A stretch of DNA of 64,000 nt from JAAYDI01 sp052034005 (GTDB lineage: Bacteria; Planctomycetota; Planctomycetia; Pirellulales; Pirellulaceae): contig JBPOJB010000012.1 in the NCBI GenBank assembly GCA_052034005.1, positions 62,001 through 126,000 on the forward strand. The letters run 5' to 3'. Shown here one piece after another: positions 8,908-17,934 of this stretch. Positions within the stretch are counted from its first letter, which is position 1; each line of letters starts with the position of its first letter. A program made the translations under genes and the position numbers. The notes under the pieces were generated by a model. That model was given only the letters and a program-made list of their open reading frames with translations. It was not told the DNA's origin and ran no database searches.

Positions 8908-9945
8908 GTGTCCACGAAACAAAGAAACCTGGGCGAGATCCTCCAGGAGTTCAGCCAGCATCGGGTGGTGATGCAGCAGGAGCTGCAGAAGATCATCATC
9001 GGGCAGAACGAGGTGATCGAGCAGCTGTTCGCCGCCGTGTTCACACGCGGCCACTGCCTGTTGGAAGGCGTACCCGGCCTGGCCAAGACCCTGATGGTCA
9101 GCACGCTGGCACAGATCCTCGATGTGGGGTTCAAACGCATCCAGTTCACGCCCGACCTGATGCCCTCCGACATCACGGGCACGAACGTGTTGGAGGAGGA
9201 CGAGCGGGGGAAGCGCGAATTCCGGTTCATGGAGGGCCCGGTCTTCACCAACATCCTGCTGGCGGACGAGATCAACCGGACGCCGCCCAAGACCCAAGCC
9301 GCGCTGCTGCAGGCCATGCAGGAACGCGAGGTGTCGGTGGGGCGCCAGACCTACCAGCTGCCGGACCCGTTCTTCACCATCGCCACGCAGAACCCCATCG
9401 AGCAGGAGGGCACTTATCCGCTTCCCGAAGCGCAGCTCGACCGGTTCATGTTCAACATCAAGGTAGGTTATCCCACGCTGGACGAAGAGGAGAAGATCCT
9501 GGCGGTCGGCAGCCGGAACGAGAAGGTGGAAGTCCACAAAGTCCTCTCGGGACGCGGCATCGTGAATCTGCAGAAGCTGGTCAGCTCGGTGGCCGTCAGC
9601 GAGTACATCGTCAAGTACGTTTCGCGCGTCGTGCGGGCCACGCGCCCACGCGACGAGACGGCGCCGGAGTTCGTGCGGGAGCTGGTCGACTGGGGCGCGG
9701 GGCCGCGCGCCGGCCTGTTTCTGATCAACGGGGGCAAGGCGTTGGCCGCCATGGACGGCCGCTTCTCGGTCGCCGTCGAGGATGTCCGCCGCATCGCCAT
9801 CCCGGTGCTGCGCCATCGCGTGAGCACGAACTTCCAGGCGCAGGCGGAGGGGATGACCACCGAGGATGTCATCACGCGCCTGCTGCAGGAGATCCCGGAG
9901 CCGGAGGTTCCCAAGTTCGCCGAACCGCCGCGACGGAAACCGTAG
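8908..9945 (+). CDS. moxR: MoxR-family AAA+ ATPase
   Basis: A 345-residue AAA+ ATPase thought to act as a chaperone that activates or inserts partner proteins with von Willebrand A domains. Walker A reads GVPGLAKT, Walker B LLADEINRTPP, and the sensor region contains FFTIATQNPIEQEGTYPLPEAQLDRF-type sequence, diagnostic for MoxR. The start is a GTG (8908) with AAGGA upstream; earlier in-frame starts would precede the predicted transcript. It is first in a four-gene set with DUF58 and two vWA/membrane proteins, the standard MoxR neighbourhood. Confidence 0.93.
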   Translation: MSTKQRNLGEILQEFSQHRVVMQQELQKIIIGQNEVIEQLFAAVFTRGHCLLEGVPGLAKTLMVSTLAQILDVGFKRIQFTPDLMPSDITGTNVLEEDERGKREFRFMEGPVFTNILLADEINRTPPKTQAALLQAMQEREVSVGRQTYQLPDPFFTIATQNPIEQEGTYPLPEAQLDRFMFNIKVGYPTLDEEEKILAVGSRNEKVEVHKVLSGRGIVNLQKLVSSVAVSEYIVKYVSRVVRATRPRDETAPEFVRELVDWGAGPRAGLFLINGGKALAAMDGRFSVAVEDVRRIAIPVLRHRVSTNFQAQAEGMTTEDVITRLLQEIPEPEVPKFAEPPRRKP

Positions 9946-9987
9946 CACATACCTGGGGGCGCCCGATCTGGTGCCTACGGATCCGCC

Positions 9988-10884
9988 ATGCCATCGGTCG
10001 AGAAATACCTGAAGCCCGAGGTCATCAACCAGATCAAGCGGCTCGACCTGCGCGCCCAGTTCGTGGTGCGCGGGTTCCTGCAGGGCTTGCACGCCAGCCC
10101 GTTCCACGGCTTTTCCGTGGAGTTCAGCGAGCACCGGAAGTACACGGCCGGCGACGACCCGAAAGACATCGACTGGATGGTCTTCGCCAAGACGGACAAG
10201 TTCTATGTCAAGAAGTTCGAGGCGGAGACCAACATCACGGGCTACCTGGTGATGGATCTGAGCCGGTCGATGGGCTACACCTATCGCCAGGACCTGTCCA
10301 AGTTCGACTACGCGATCTGCCTGGCCGCCGCGCTGTGCTACCTGATGATCCACCAGCAGGACCCGGTGGGGCTGGTGACTTTCGACGAGCGCGTGCGGGA
10401 CAGCCTGGCGCCGCGATCCAAACGCGCGCATTTGGGGAACGTGCTGTCCCACCTGTCGCGCCTGCAGCCGACGGGCCGGACGGACGTGGCGCGCAGCCTG
10501 GTCCAGATCGCCGCGATGCTGCGCCACCGGAGCCTGCTCATGGTCTTCTCCGATCTGCTGGTCGACACGGAGCCGGTGATCCGGGCGCTGCGGCAACTGC
10601 GCCACGGCGGGCACGACCTGATCCTCTTCCACATCCTGGATGAAGCGGAAGTGCGGTTCCCGTTCCGCGGCACGATCGAGTTCGAGGAGCCGGAGACGAG
10701 CCAGAAGGTGCGGCTGGACGCCGACCATTTCCGCGGCGACTATCTGCGGGAAGTGGAGGCGTTTCGGGAAGCGTACCGTCGCGAGTGTTTCCAGTGCGGC
10801 ATCGACTACGTGCCGCTCGACACGAGCATGCCGTTCGACAAAGCCTTGCTGGAGTACCTGTTAAGCCGCCAGGCCCGTTTCTAG
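9988..10884 (+). CDS. DUF58 domain protein (vWA-like, MoxR partner)
   Basis: A 298-residue cytoplasmic protein of the DUF58 family, usually encoded right after moxR. Near the N-terminus it has the family motif beginning YTAGDDPKDIDW (about residue 50), followed by YLVMDLSRSMGY, a metal-ion-dependent adhesion site of the DxSxS type. The rest matches a vWA fold. It starts 42 bp after moxR. MoxR proteins are believed to act on such vWA clients; the physiological output here is not known. Confidence 0.9.
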   Translation: MPSVEKYLKPEVINQIKRLDLRAQFVVRGFLQGLHASPFHGFSVEFSEHRKYTAGDDPKDIDWMVFAKTDKFYVKKFEAETNITGYLVMDLSRSMGYTYRQDLSKFDYAICLAAALCYLMIHQQDPVGLVTFDERVRDSLAPRSKRAHLGNVLSHLSRLQPTGRTDVARSLVQIAAMLRHRSLLMVFSDLLVDTEPVIRALRQLRHGGHDLILFHILDEAEVRFPFRGTIEFEEPETSQKVRLDADHFRGDYLREVEAFREAYRRECFQCGIDYVPLDTSMPFDKALLEYLLSRQARF

Positions 10885-10938
10885 ACGACCGCGCGCGAAT
10901 CGGGCATCCTGGGTTTCAATGACGAAGCACGAGCTGTC

Positions 10939-13326
10939 ATGGCGTTTGTCAACCTGTCCCTGGTGCTCGGTACGGTGCTGGTCGGCATCCCGATCCTGCT
11001 GCACCTGGTGATGCGTCGGCGGCCCAGGCAGTTGGTGTTCCCGGCCGTGCGGTTCATCCAGCCGCGCGTGGAGTCGAACCGGCGCACCTTGCGCCTGCGG
11101 CACTGGCTGCTCCTGCTGCTGCGCTGCCTGGTGATCGCCGTGACCGCCCTGGCGCTGGCGCGGCCGAGCGTGAGTTCCGGCGTGTTCGGCAACTGGCTCA
11201 TCATCGCCGCGCTCGCGCTGCTGGTGCTGCTGGTGGCCGTCCTGCTGCTGGCCGGCGCCGCCACGCGGCAGGGCACGCTGCTCCTGGGAGGCCTGGGGGC
11301 CGTCGGGGCGGCGGCGCTGGCCGGCCTGCTGGCAATGCTCGTCGGCACCGTGCGGGACGGCGAGGCGCCGCTGATCGGCGATCGGCAGGCGCCGGTGGCG
11401 GCCGTCATGCTGTTCGATTCATCGCCGCGCATGCAGTACCGCCATGCCAATCAGACGCGCTTGGAGCAGGCCCAGGCGCTGGCCGATTCCGTGGTGCGCC
11501 ACCTGCCGACCGACAGCCAGGTGGCGGTCCTCGACTCGCGCGCGATCGCCCCGGTCTTCTCGGTCGACCTGGCCGCTGCACGCAAGACGATCGAGCGGGT
11601 GCAGATGACCGGCGCGCCGCGGCCGCTGGATCAGTTGCTGATCACCGCCCTCCAACTGCTGGGCCCCAGCAACTTGAAACGCAAGGAGATCTACGTCTAT
11701 ACCGACCTGACGGCGGCGGCCTGGGAGATCGGCGACGCCTCGCGGCTGCTGACGCAACTGAAGCAGCAGCCGGGCGTCGCGCTGTACCTGATCGACGTGG
11801 GGGTCGAACAGCCGCGCAACTACGCGCTCGGCACGCTGCAGCTGTCCACCGAGACGATGCCCGAGAACAGCCGGCTCCGCGTGCGCACCACGGTGTCGGT
11901 CATCGGCCGGGAAGCGCCGGACGGGGCGGCGGAGCAGGCGGCGGTGGAGCTGTGGGTGGAGGACTTCGATCCGACACTGCCGGTGGCGCGCGGCCAGGAG
12001 GTGGTGCTTCCCACAGCGCGCGTGCAGTCCCGCCAGGAGGTGAACCTGGCCGACGGCGACTCGGCGGACATCGAGTTCGTGGTCAGCGGCCTGACCAAGG
12101 GCACGCGGCATGCCGAACTGCGGCTGGTCGGCCAGGATGCGCTGGCCATCGATGACCGCCGGTACCTGACCGTCCGGGTCCGTGAACCGTGGCTCATCCT
12201 GGTCGTGGCGCCGGCGGATGTCGACACCACGTCACTGGTTGAGGCGATCTCTCCCTACCAGCTGCGGACGGAGAACCGTGCCGCGTTCGAGTGCGTGACG
12301 ATCCTGCCGGAGAAGCTGGTCAGCCAGAACCTGCAGGACTACGCGGCGGTGGTCCTGCTGGATCCCGACCCACCGAGCCCCGACAGCTGGGAGCAGCTTG
12401 GGATGTATGTCCGCGATGGGGGTCAACTGGCGCTGTTCCTCGGGCATCATGCGGGTGATGCCAGCGCCTGGAACACTGGTCCGGCGCAAGCCCTGCTGCC
12501 CGGCAAACTGGGCCGACCCTATCGCGTGACCGGGCGCGACCTGTTCCTGGCCCCGCACAACTATGACCATCCGATCCTGCGCCCGTTCCGTGCGATCGCC
12601 ACGTCCGTCCCATGGGCCGACTTCCCGGTCTTCCGCTACTGGAACCTGGCGGACCTGGCCCGTGACGCCGAAGTGGTCCTGCGGTTCGGGAACCAGCAGC
12701 CGGCGGTCCTGGAACGCCGCGTGGGACAGGGCACGGTGCTGACCATGACAACCCCCATCACGGAACTCGAGCGGCCGGTGGGGCGGCAGGCTTGGAATGA
12801 ACTGGCCGGGCCCGATGACTGGCCGCGGTTCATGCTGGTCAACGAGATCGTGCGCTACCTGACGCAACACGACGCCGGGCACTACAACTACGAGACAGGC
12901 CAGAATGTCGTGCTGGCCAACCGGCCGGACAAAGACCCCGCCCGGTACCTGCTCTTCACGCCCGGCGGCGACTCCCAGCCGGTGCAGGCGCGTGACGACA
13001 AGCTGACGATCAGCACGACGGACGCGCCGGGCATCTATCGGCTCCGCGGCGTGCGTGAAGGCCCGGTGGTGCGCGGGTTCGCGGCCAACCTGCCCGCCGG
13101 CGCCAGCCGCCTGGAGCGGACGACGACCGGGCAGTTGGACGCGGTGCTGGGCGCCGATCGCTATCAACTGGCGCGCGACCAGGAACAGCTGGTGCGCGTG
13201 CAGGGTCGTCAGCGCGAGGGGCGCGAGTTCTTCCCGCTGCTGGTGATCGGCGCGGCCGCCATCCTGGTCCTGGAACAACTGCTGGCGAACCGCTTCTACC
13301 GGGATACGGATATGGGCGCGTCATGA
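10939..13326 (+). CDS. BatA-like membrane protein with degenerate vWA domain
   Basis: A 795-residue inner-membrane protein. Residues 1-75 match the BatA/aerotolerance N-terminal segment (a first hydrophobic helix, then RRRPRQLVFPAVRFI, then a second helix). Two more hydrophobic helices follow (about residues 85-145). A vWA-like domain begins around residue 155 with VMLFDSSPRMQ, where the usual DxSxS metal site is altered to DSSPR, so metal binding is doubtful. The middle and C-terminal parts look like beta-rich periplasmic domains including a glutamine-amidotransferase-like fold, and a final helix near residues 765-785 anchors the C-terminus. Its stop overlaps the next start (ATGA), implying translational coupling. 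Role inferred from the MoxR cluster. Confidence 0.8.
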   Translation: MAFVNLSLVLGTVLVGIPILLHLVMRRRPRQLVFPAVRFIQPRVESNRRTLRLRHWLLLLLRCLVIAVTALALARPSVSSGVFGNWLIIAALALLVLLVAVLLLAGAATRQGTLLLGGLGAVGAAALAGLLAMLVGTVRDGEAPLIGDRQAPVAAVMLFDSSPRMQYRHANQTRLEQAQALADSVVRHLPTDSQVAVLDSRAIAPVFSVDLAAARKTIERVQMTGAPRPLDQLLITALQLLGPSNLKRKEIYVYTDLTAAAWEIGDASRLLTQLKQQPGVALYLIDVGVEQPRNYALGTLQLSTETMPENSRLRVRTTVSVIGREAPDGAAEQAAVELWVEDFDPTLPVARGQEVVLPTARVQSRQEVNLADGDSADIEFVVSGLTKGTRHAELRLVGQDALAIDDRRYLTVRVREPWLILVVAPADVDTTSLVEAISPYQLRTENRAAFECVTILPEKLVSQNLQDYAAVVLLDPDPPSPDSWEQLGMYVRDGGQLALFLGHHAGDASAWNTGPAQALLPGKLGRPYRVTGRDLFLAPHNYDHPILRPFRAIATSVPWADFPVFRYWNLADLARDAEVVLRFGNQQPAVLERRVGQGTVLTMTTPITELERPVGRQAWNELAGPDDWPRFMLVNEIVRYLTQHDAGHYNYETGQNVVLANRPDKDPARYLLFTPGGDSQPVQARDDKLTISTTDAPGIYRLRGVREGPVVRGFAANLPAGASRLERTTTGQLDAVLGADRYQLARDQEQLVRVQGRQREGREFFPLLVIGAAAILVLEQLLANRFYRDTDMGAS

Positions 13327-15596
13327 CGAACTGGTCCTTCCAGCCGATATTGAACAGCTACTGGGCGGTGGCCATCCTGGCCCTGGGGCTGCTGCTCGCG
13401 CTGGGCGTGAGACCGTCGTTTCGTCGACTCGCGGCGTCGCGCCGCCGCACGTTGCTGGTGCTCCGCGGGCTGGTGGTGCTGCTCGTGATCCTGCTCATGC
13501 TGCGCCCGACGCACGTCAGCACACAGTCCAAGCCGCAAACGGCAGTGCTGGTGATCCTGTTCGACCAGAGTCGCAGCATGCAACTGCCCAATGTGTCGGG
13601 CGGGATCTCGCGGTGGGACGCGCAGCGGGCGGCACTCCTGCACATCCAGCCGCAGCTCCAGGACCTGAGCCGCGACCTGGAAGTCAAAGTGTACGCCTAC
13701 GACGCGGGACTCCGCGACCAGGCGTGGCAGGGCCGGAAGCTGCAACTGCCCGACGCGGCCGACGGACACCAGACCGACATCGGCACCAGCCTGCATCAGG
13801 CCGTGGAGCAGGAGTTCGGCAAGCGGCTCGTGGGCGTCATCTTGATGGGAGACGGGACGCAGACGGCCTTCCAGCCGGCGGTGGAGATCAATGACGCGGC
13901 CCGCGAGCTGGGCAACCGAGGCTATCCGCTCTACGCCGTGCCCTTCGGTCCGACCGGCGATGCGGCCCAGGCGCGCGACGTGGCAGTGGAGAACCTGCCC
14001 GAACAGTTCTCGGTCTTCGTCAAGAATGAACTGCCCGTCCGCGCAATGGTCCGCGTGCGCGGCTATGTGAACCAGGAGATCCCGGTCGCGCTGACGATCG
14101 AGGATGAGGCGGGCCGGCGCCAGACGGTCGGCCAGACGCACGTCCAGGCCGACCAGGACAACCAGCTGCTGGACGTGAGCCTGACCTACGTGCCCCCGGC
14201 GCCCGGCCAATACCGCCTGACACTCACGGCCCAGGAGCAACCTGGGGAGCTGGTGACCAAGAACAACCAGTTGACGGCGTTCCTGACCGTGTTGGAGGGC
14301 GGCTTGCGCGTGTTTTACCTGGAAGGGGAACCGCGCCAAGAACAGAAGTTCATCCGCTGGTCGCTCGACGCGTCGCCGGACATCGATGTGGAGTTCCAGT
14401 GGCTGGCCAGTCGCTTGCGGAAAGACTGGCCGGTCAAGAGCCTGAGCGACGCGTTCGACGCGGGCAACTACGATGTGTACATCCTGGGCGATTGCGACAG
14501 CGCGGCGCTGGGCGAGCAGAACCTGGACCGATTGGCCGCGGAGGTGGAGCGGGGCAAGGGCCTGATCGCGCTGGGAGGCTATCACAGTTTCGACCCCGGC
14601 GGTTACCAGCGCACGCCGCTGGCGGACGTGCTGCCGATCGAGATGGACCGACTGGCGCGGCAGGACTTCGGCCAGCCGGATGTGCAGCGGTGGCATGTGC
14701 CCGGACCACTGGCCATGTTGCCGACGCGTCCTCACCCGGTCATGCTGCTGGCGCCGCCCGACGAGAACGAGCGGGCCTGGCGGCAGCTGGCTCCCTTGAA
14801 GGGGGCCAATCGCTGGGCCGGCGTCAAGCAGACGGCCGGCGTGCAGCTCCTGGCCGAGTCCCCGGATCACGTCCCGTTGCTGGTCGCCGGCGAGTACGGT
14901 GCCGGGCGCGTGCTGGCGTTTGCCGGGGATTCCACCTGGCAATGGTGGCGCCAGGGCCAGAGCGCGGCGCACCGCCGGTTCTGGCGCCAAATCGTCCTCT
15001 GGCTGGCGCGGCGCGACACGCTGGATCGCCATGAGGTGTGGATCGATCTGCCACAACGCCGCTTCAACGCCGGAAGCCGCGTGGCGTTCACGACCGGCGC
15101 GCACACGGCGATGGGCGACCCGATCGCCGATGCCGTACTGTCCGCCTCGCTGGACAAGCCCGACGGATCGTCGGCACCCCTCCGGCTGTCGCGCCAGGGG
15201 GCGGATCATACGGGCCTGATCGACCGGCTCACGCAACCGGGCGATTACCAGATCCATGTCACCGCAGTGGACGCGGCGGGCGGGCCGCTGGGCCAGGCGA
15301 CCGCGCGTTTCGAAGTCCTGGATCAAGATGTGGAATTCGCGAACCCGGCGGCGGATCCCGATCAGCTCTCACGCATGGCCGGCCTGACTCGCGATTCCGG
15401 CGGGCGCGTCGTCGCCTCGGAGCAGCTCGCGGCCCTCCTGGACGACATCAAGCAGAACCCGCCGCAGCTCGCAGAGGAGGTCCTGACCAGGTGGCAGTTG
15501 GCCGATACCTGGTGGGACGCGTGGCTGGTGCTGGGCACCCTGGTGACGCTGTTGACCACCGAGTGGTTCCTGCGCAAGCGTTGGGGCCTGGTGTAA
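13323..15596 (+). CDS. Membrane protein with vWA and glutamine-amidotransferase-like domains
   Basis: A 757-residue protein translated from an ATGA overlap with the previous gene. It has two N-terminal transmembrane helices (about residues 13-30 and 45-60), then a vWA-like domain opening with LVILFDQSRSMQLPN, an intact DxSxS site. After a CARDB-like beta section (QFSVFVKNELPVRAMVR and EQPGELVTKNNQLTAFL) comes a class-I glutamine-amidotransferase-like domain (FYLEGEPRQEQKFIR to GLIALGGYHSFDPGGY). A last helix near residue 735 precedes a short cytoplasmic tail. The architecture is the usual partner of the BatA-like protein in planctomycetes. No enzymatic cysteine triad could be assigned, so catalysis is not claimed. 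Confidence 0.82.
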   Translation: MTNWSFQPILNSYWAVAILALGLLLALGVRPSFRRLAASRRRTLLVLRGLVVLLVILLMLRPTHVSTQSKPQTAVLVILFDQSRSMQLPNVSGGISRWDAQRAALLHIQPQLQDLSRDLEVKVYAYDAGLRDQAWQGRKLQLPDAADGHQTDIGTSLHQAVEQEFGKRLVGVILMGDGTQTAFQPAVEINDAARELGNRGYPLYAVPFGPTGDAAQARDVAVENLPEQFSVFVKNELPVRAMVRVRGYVNQEIPVALTIEDEAGRRQTVGQTHVQADQDNQLLDVSLTYVPPAPGQYRLTLTAQEQPGELVTKNNQLTAFLTVLEGGLRVFYLEGEPRQEQKFIRWSLDASPDIDVEFQWLASRLRKDWPVKSLSDAFDAGNYDVYILGDCDSAALGEQNLDRLAAEVERGKGLIALGGYHSFDPGGYQRTPLADVLPIEMDRLARQDFGQPDVQRWHVPGPLAMLPTRPHPVMLLAPPDENERAWRQLAPLKGANRWAGVKQTAGVQLLAESPDHVPLLVAGEYGAGRVLAFAGDSTWQWWRQGQSAAHRRFWRQIVLWLARRDTLDRHEVWIDLPQRRFNAGSRVAFTTGAHTAMGDPIADAVLSASLDKPDGSSAPLRLSRQGADHTGLIDRLTQPGDYQIHVTAVDAAGGPLGQATARFEVLDQDVEFANPAADPDQLSRMAGLTRDSGGRVVASEQLAALLDDIKQNPPQLAEEVLTRWQLADTWWDAWLVLGTLVTLLTTEWFLRKRWGLV

Positions 15597-15746
15597 CCCG
15601 GCCGGCACCGTTGCTCGAGGCACACTTGAATCCCAGGCACCTGCAACGCGACCGGCCAGGAGTCGTGCGGCCCGGTGATTCCCAGGACCGGTGCGGTGTG
15701 TGGCGGGTGACGGCGCGCAGGGGGATCGCTTCACGCGCCGGGCCGC

Positions 15747-16466
15747 CTACAGGCGGTAGTTCCAGTCGGGCAGCGCATAGCGGTCCGCTACCAGCTGTGC
15801 CACCTTGTGCGCCGGCCAGGTGTCGAGCGGTTCATCTGCGTCCCAGGCGGATCGGATGGCGTGACTGAGGCGGTCCTGGGTGGCCGGGAAGTTTTCGAGG
15901 AACGCCGCGTGCGCGCGTTGCCGCCGATACTCGGGCTGGCGCAGCGGAGCGGTCAAGCAGCGGCTGATCAGCTCGAGCGGGAAGTCGTAGAGGATCGTTC
16001 CGTGATAGAGCAGATGCTCTCTCTGGCAGCGCAGGCTATTGCCCGAGAACTTCCGATCGCCGCGGGCAAGGTCGCTCGTGCCGCGGATGCAGACGTCCGA
16101 GGCCAGCTGGGACAAGGCCCGGCGCATCACGCTCAGCACGAAGCCGTGCGCCTGGTCGAGCATCCGCAACGCGGGGCGCGACCGGTAGGCCAACACCACG
16201 CTGTACATCAGGCACCCGGGTCCGGTGACGACCGCCGCCCCGCCGCTCGGCCGGCGCAGGATCGGAATGCCCGCCTGCCGGCACGCCTCCTGGTCGACCT
16301 CGACCGCCACGCGCGAGCTGCGTCCCACCACCACGAACGGACTGGTCGGCTCCCACAGGCGCAGCAGCTCCGACGGGCCGGCGCCTGCTTCGGCCTGTTC
16401 CAGGAGCGCTTCGTCCAGCGCCAGGTTCTCGGCAGGCGTGGCAAGTGACAGCGCAAGGAATTTCAT
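15747..16466 (-). CDS. Lipoate-protein ligase A / octanoyltransferase-like protein
   Basis: A 239-residue member of the biotin/lipoate protein ligase superfamily, which attaches lipoyl or octanoyl groups to E2 or GcvH domains. Conserved features are the early ALDEALLEQ helix, RRPSGGAAVVTGPGCLMYSVV (compare RRxSGGGxVxHxxGxLxYS), and the catalytic-lysine region ARGDRKFSGNSL followed by HGTILYDF. The frame extends upstream to 16883, but the ATG at 16466 is where homology begins. It is divergent from the HEAT-repeat gene. Family is clear; whether it is a ligase or an octanoyltransferase is not. Confidence 0.85.
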   Translation of the reverse strand: MKFLALSLATPAENLALDEALLEQAEAGAGPSELLRLWEPTSPFVVVGRSSRVAVEVDQEACRQAGIPILRRPSGGAAVVTGPGCLMYSVVLAYRSRPALRMLDQAHGFVLSVMRRALSQLASDVCIRGTSDLARGDRKFSGNSLRCQREHLLYHGTILYDFPLELISRCLTAPLRQPEYRRQRAHAAFLENFPATQDRLSHAIRSAWDADEPLDTWPAHKVAQLVADRYALPDWNYRL

Positions 16467-16556
16467 GGCAACCACCTGTGATGGCACGACGGCACGCGGC
16501 AGCGTAGACTTGGGTGCGTGTCGCTGGCCCACCCCGTCCTCTGCCGAAGCGGTGCC

Positions 16557-17579
16557 ATGAGCCCGTCCGCCGCATCCGGTCCGCGCGAGAACGTGCCGCC
16601 TCGCACGCCGGCGGCCGACCGGCGTGTTTCCCGCCGACTGGTGGTCGCTCCACTGCTGATCACCCTGCTGTTGGCCATGGCGTGGTTGGTGTTCTCCTGG
16701 CCCTTCCAGGGCGACCACGATCCACGGGCGCTGGTCCGGGCCCTGCGGGCGCCGGGTCACGGCAATTGGCAGACAGCATACTCGCTGGCCAACTTGCTGC
16801 GGAACCCCGGCCAGGAGGCGCTGCGACGAGATTCGGCCCTGTGTCGTGAACTCTCGTCGATCCTCAACCAGCAGCTGGAACACCCGGTGACCGATGGATC
16901 GCAGGTGCCGTTCCGGGTGTTCTTATGCCGGGCGCTGGGCGAATTCGAAATCCCGGACGGCCTGCCCTCGTTGTTGCTGGCCGTCGAGGTCAGCCGGCGG
17001 CAGGGGCAGATCGACATCCAGTGTGCCGCATTGGAGGCCATCGCGATCCTGGCCGCCCGTGTCGGACCGGGTGTGGCGCGCGCCGATCCGCAGATCGAGT
17101 CCGTGCTGTTGGATGCCAGCCGTGCGGCGAGCGACCCGGGGGCGGGAGCCGGCGCGGACCGCGTCGCGTCCCGGGCCGCCTTCACGCTGGGCGTGGTCGG
17201 TGGTCCCGCCGCTGTGCAGCGCTTGCGGCAGCTGTTGAGCGACCGGCGCCCTGGCGTGCGCTACAACGCGGCGACCGGCCTGTCCCGCCATCGCGACCCG
17301 GCGGCCGTCCCAGTGCTGCTCGAGATGCTTGATTCTGACATCTTGCTGTCACATGATGACGCAGCCGACCCGGCGGCGGAGGCGCGCATGCGCGCGCTGA
17401 TGATCCGCAACGCTGCCCGCGCGCTGAGGCAGTATTCCGATGTCGATCCCGAGGTGCGCCGACTGGCGGTCGATGCTTTGCAACGACTGCGGGACGCGCC
17501 GGGACTTCCGGCCGAGTTGCGCGCGGCCGTGGAAGCGGGGCAAAGCGAGTTGCAGGGCGGTTCCCAGCCGCGCGCGTGA
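16557..17579 (+). CDS. Membrane-anchored HEAT-repeat protein
   Basis: A 340-residue protein with a basic N-terminus, one transmembrane helix (about residues 32-53: VVAPLLITLLLAMAWLVFSW) and a helical-repeat body. The best HEAT units read GGPAAVQRLRQLLSDRRPGV and NAATGLSRHRDPAAVPVLLEML. Such proteins are scaffolds; no catalytic motif is visible. The ATG at 16557 is chosen over the in-frame GTG at 16518, because a possible -10 (TAGACT, 16505-16510) lies just upstream. Partner unknown. Confidence 0.75.
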   Translation: MSPSAASGPRENVPPRTPAADRRVSRRLVVAPLLITLLLAMAWLVFSWPFQGDHDPRALVRALRAPGHGNWQTAYSLANLLRNPGQEALRRDSALCRELSSILNQQLEHPVTDGSQVPFRVFLCRALGEFEIPDGLPSLLLAVEVSRRQGQIDIQCAALEAIAILAARVGPGVARADPQIESVLLDASRAASDPGAGAGADRVASRAAFTLGVVGGPAAVQRLRQLLSDRRPGVRYNAATGLSRHRDPAAVPVLLEMLDSDILLSHDDAADPAAEARMRALMIRNAARALRQYSDVDPEVRRLAVDALQRLRDAPGLPAELRAAVEAGQSELQGGSQPRA

Positions 17580-17934
17580 ATCGGGCGGTTTATAGCGATT
17601 GGGAAGACCCGGCCGTGTAAACCGTGCGGCGCGGACAAATTGCGCCTTCAAGGCAAACTGGGGCCTTCGGCAGATCGTCTCAGAATCTTCAAGTTTTTTT
17701 CCTGTCATAAGCTATTCTGTAATAGGTGCTTCGAGCCGACCGCCGGGAATTCCTCGCCCCTTGGGGATTTGCCGGTTGGGCCCGCGTTTGGCACACTCGA
17801 AGTAGGCGGTGTGCCGCGCCGGCTGGTCGCGGTCCGCGTGTCGGCCTGACGGTCGGCGGGCGCGTGGCATCGGCTGCGGGGGCGGGTTGAGGTGAGATGT
17901 TCATTCATGCGTGTGCGGTGAGGTGAGATTGGCG
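17580..17934. other. Intergenic region upstream of the YTV protein gene (355 bp)
   Basis: No convincing ORF. It contains an AT-rich patch at about 17686-17725 with a -10-like TATTCT (17713-17718) and a weak TTCAAG upstream at a 19 bp spacing, so a promoter is possible but not convincing. If used, the leader of the YTV mRNA would be over 200 nt. I saw no riboswitch. Confidence 0.4.
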
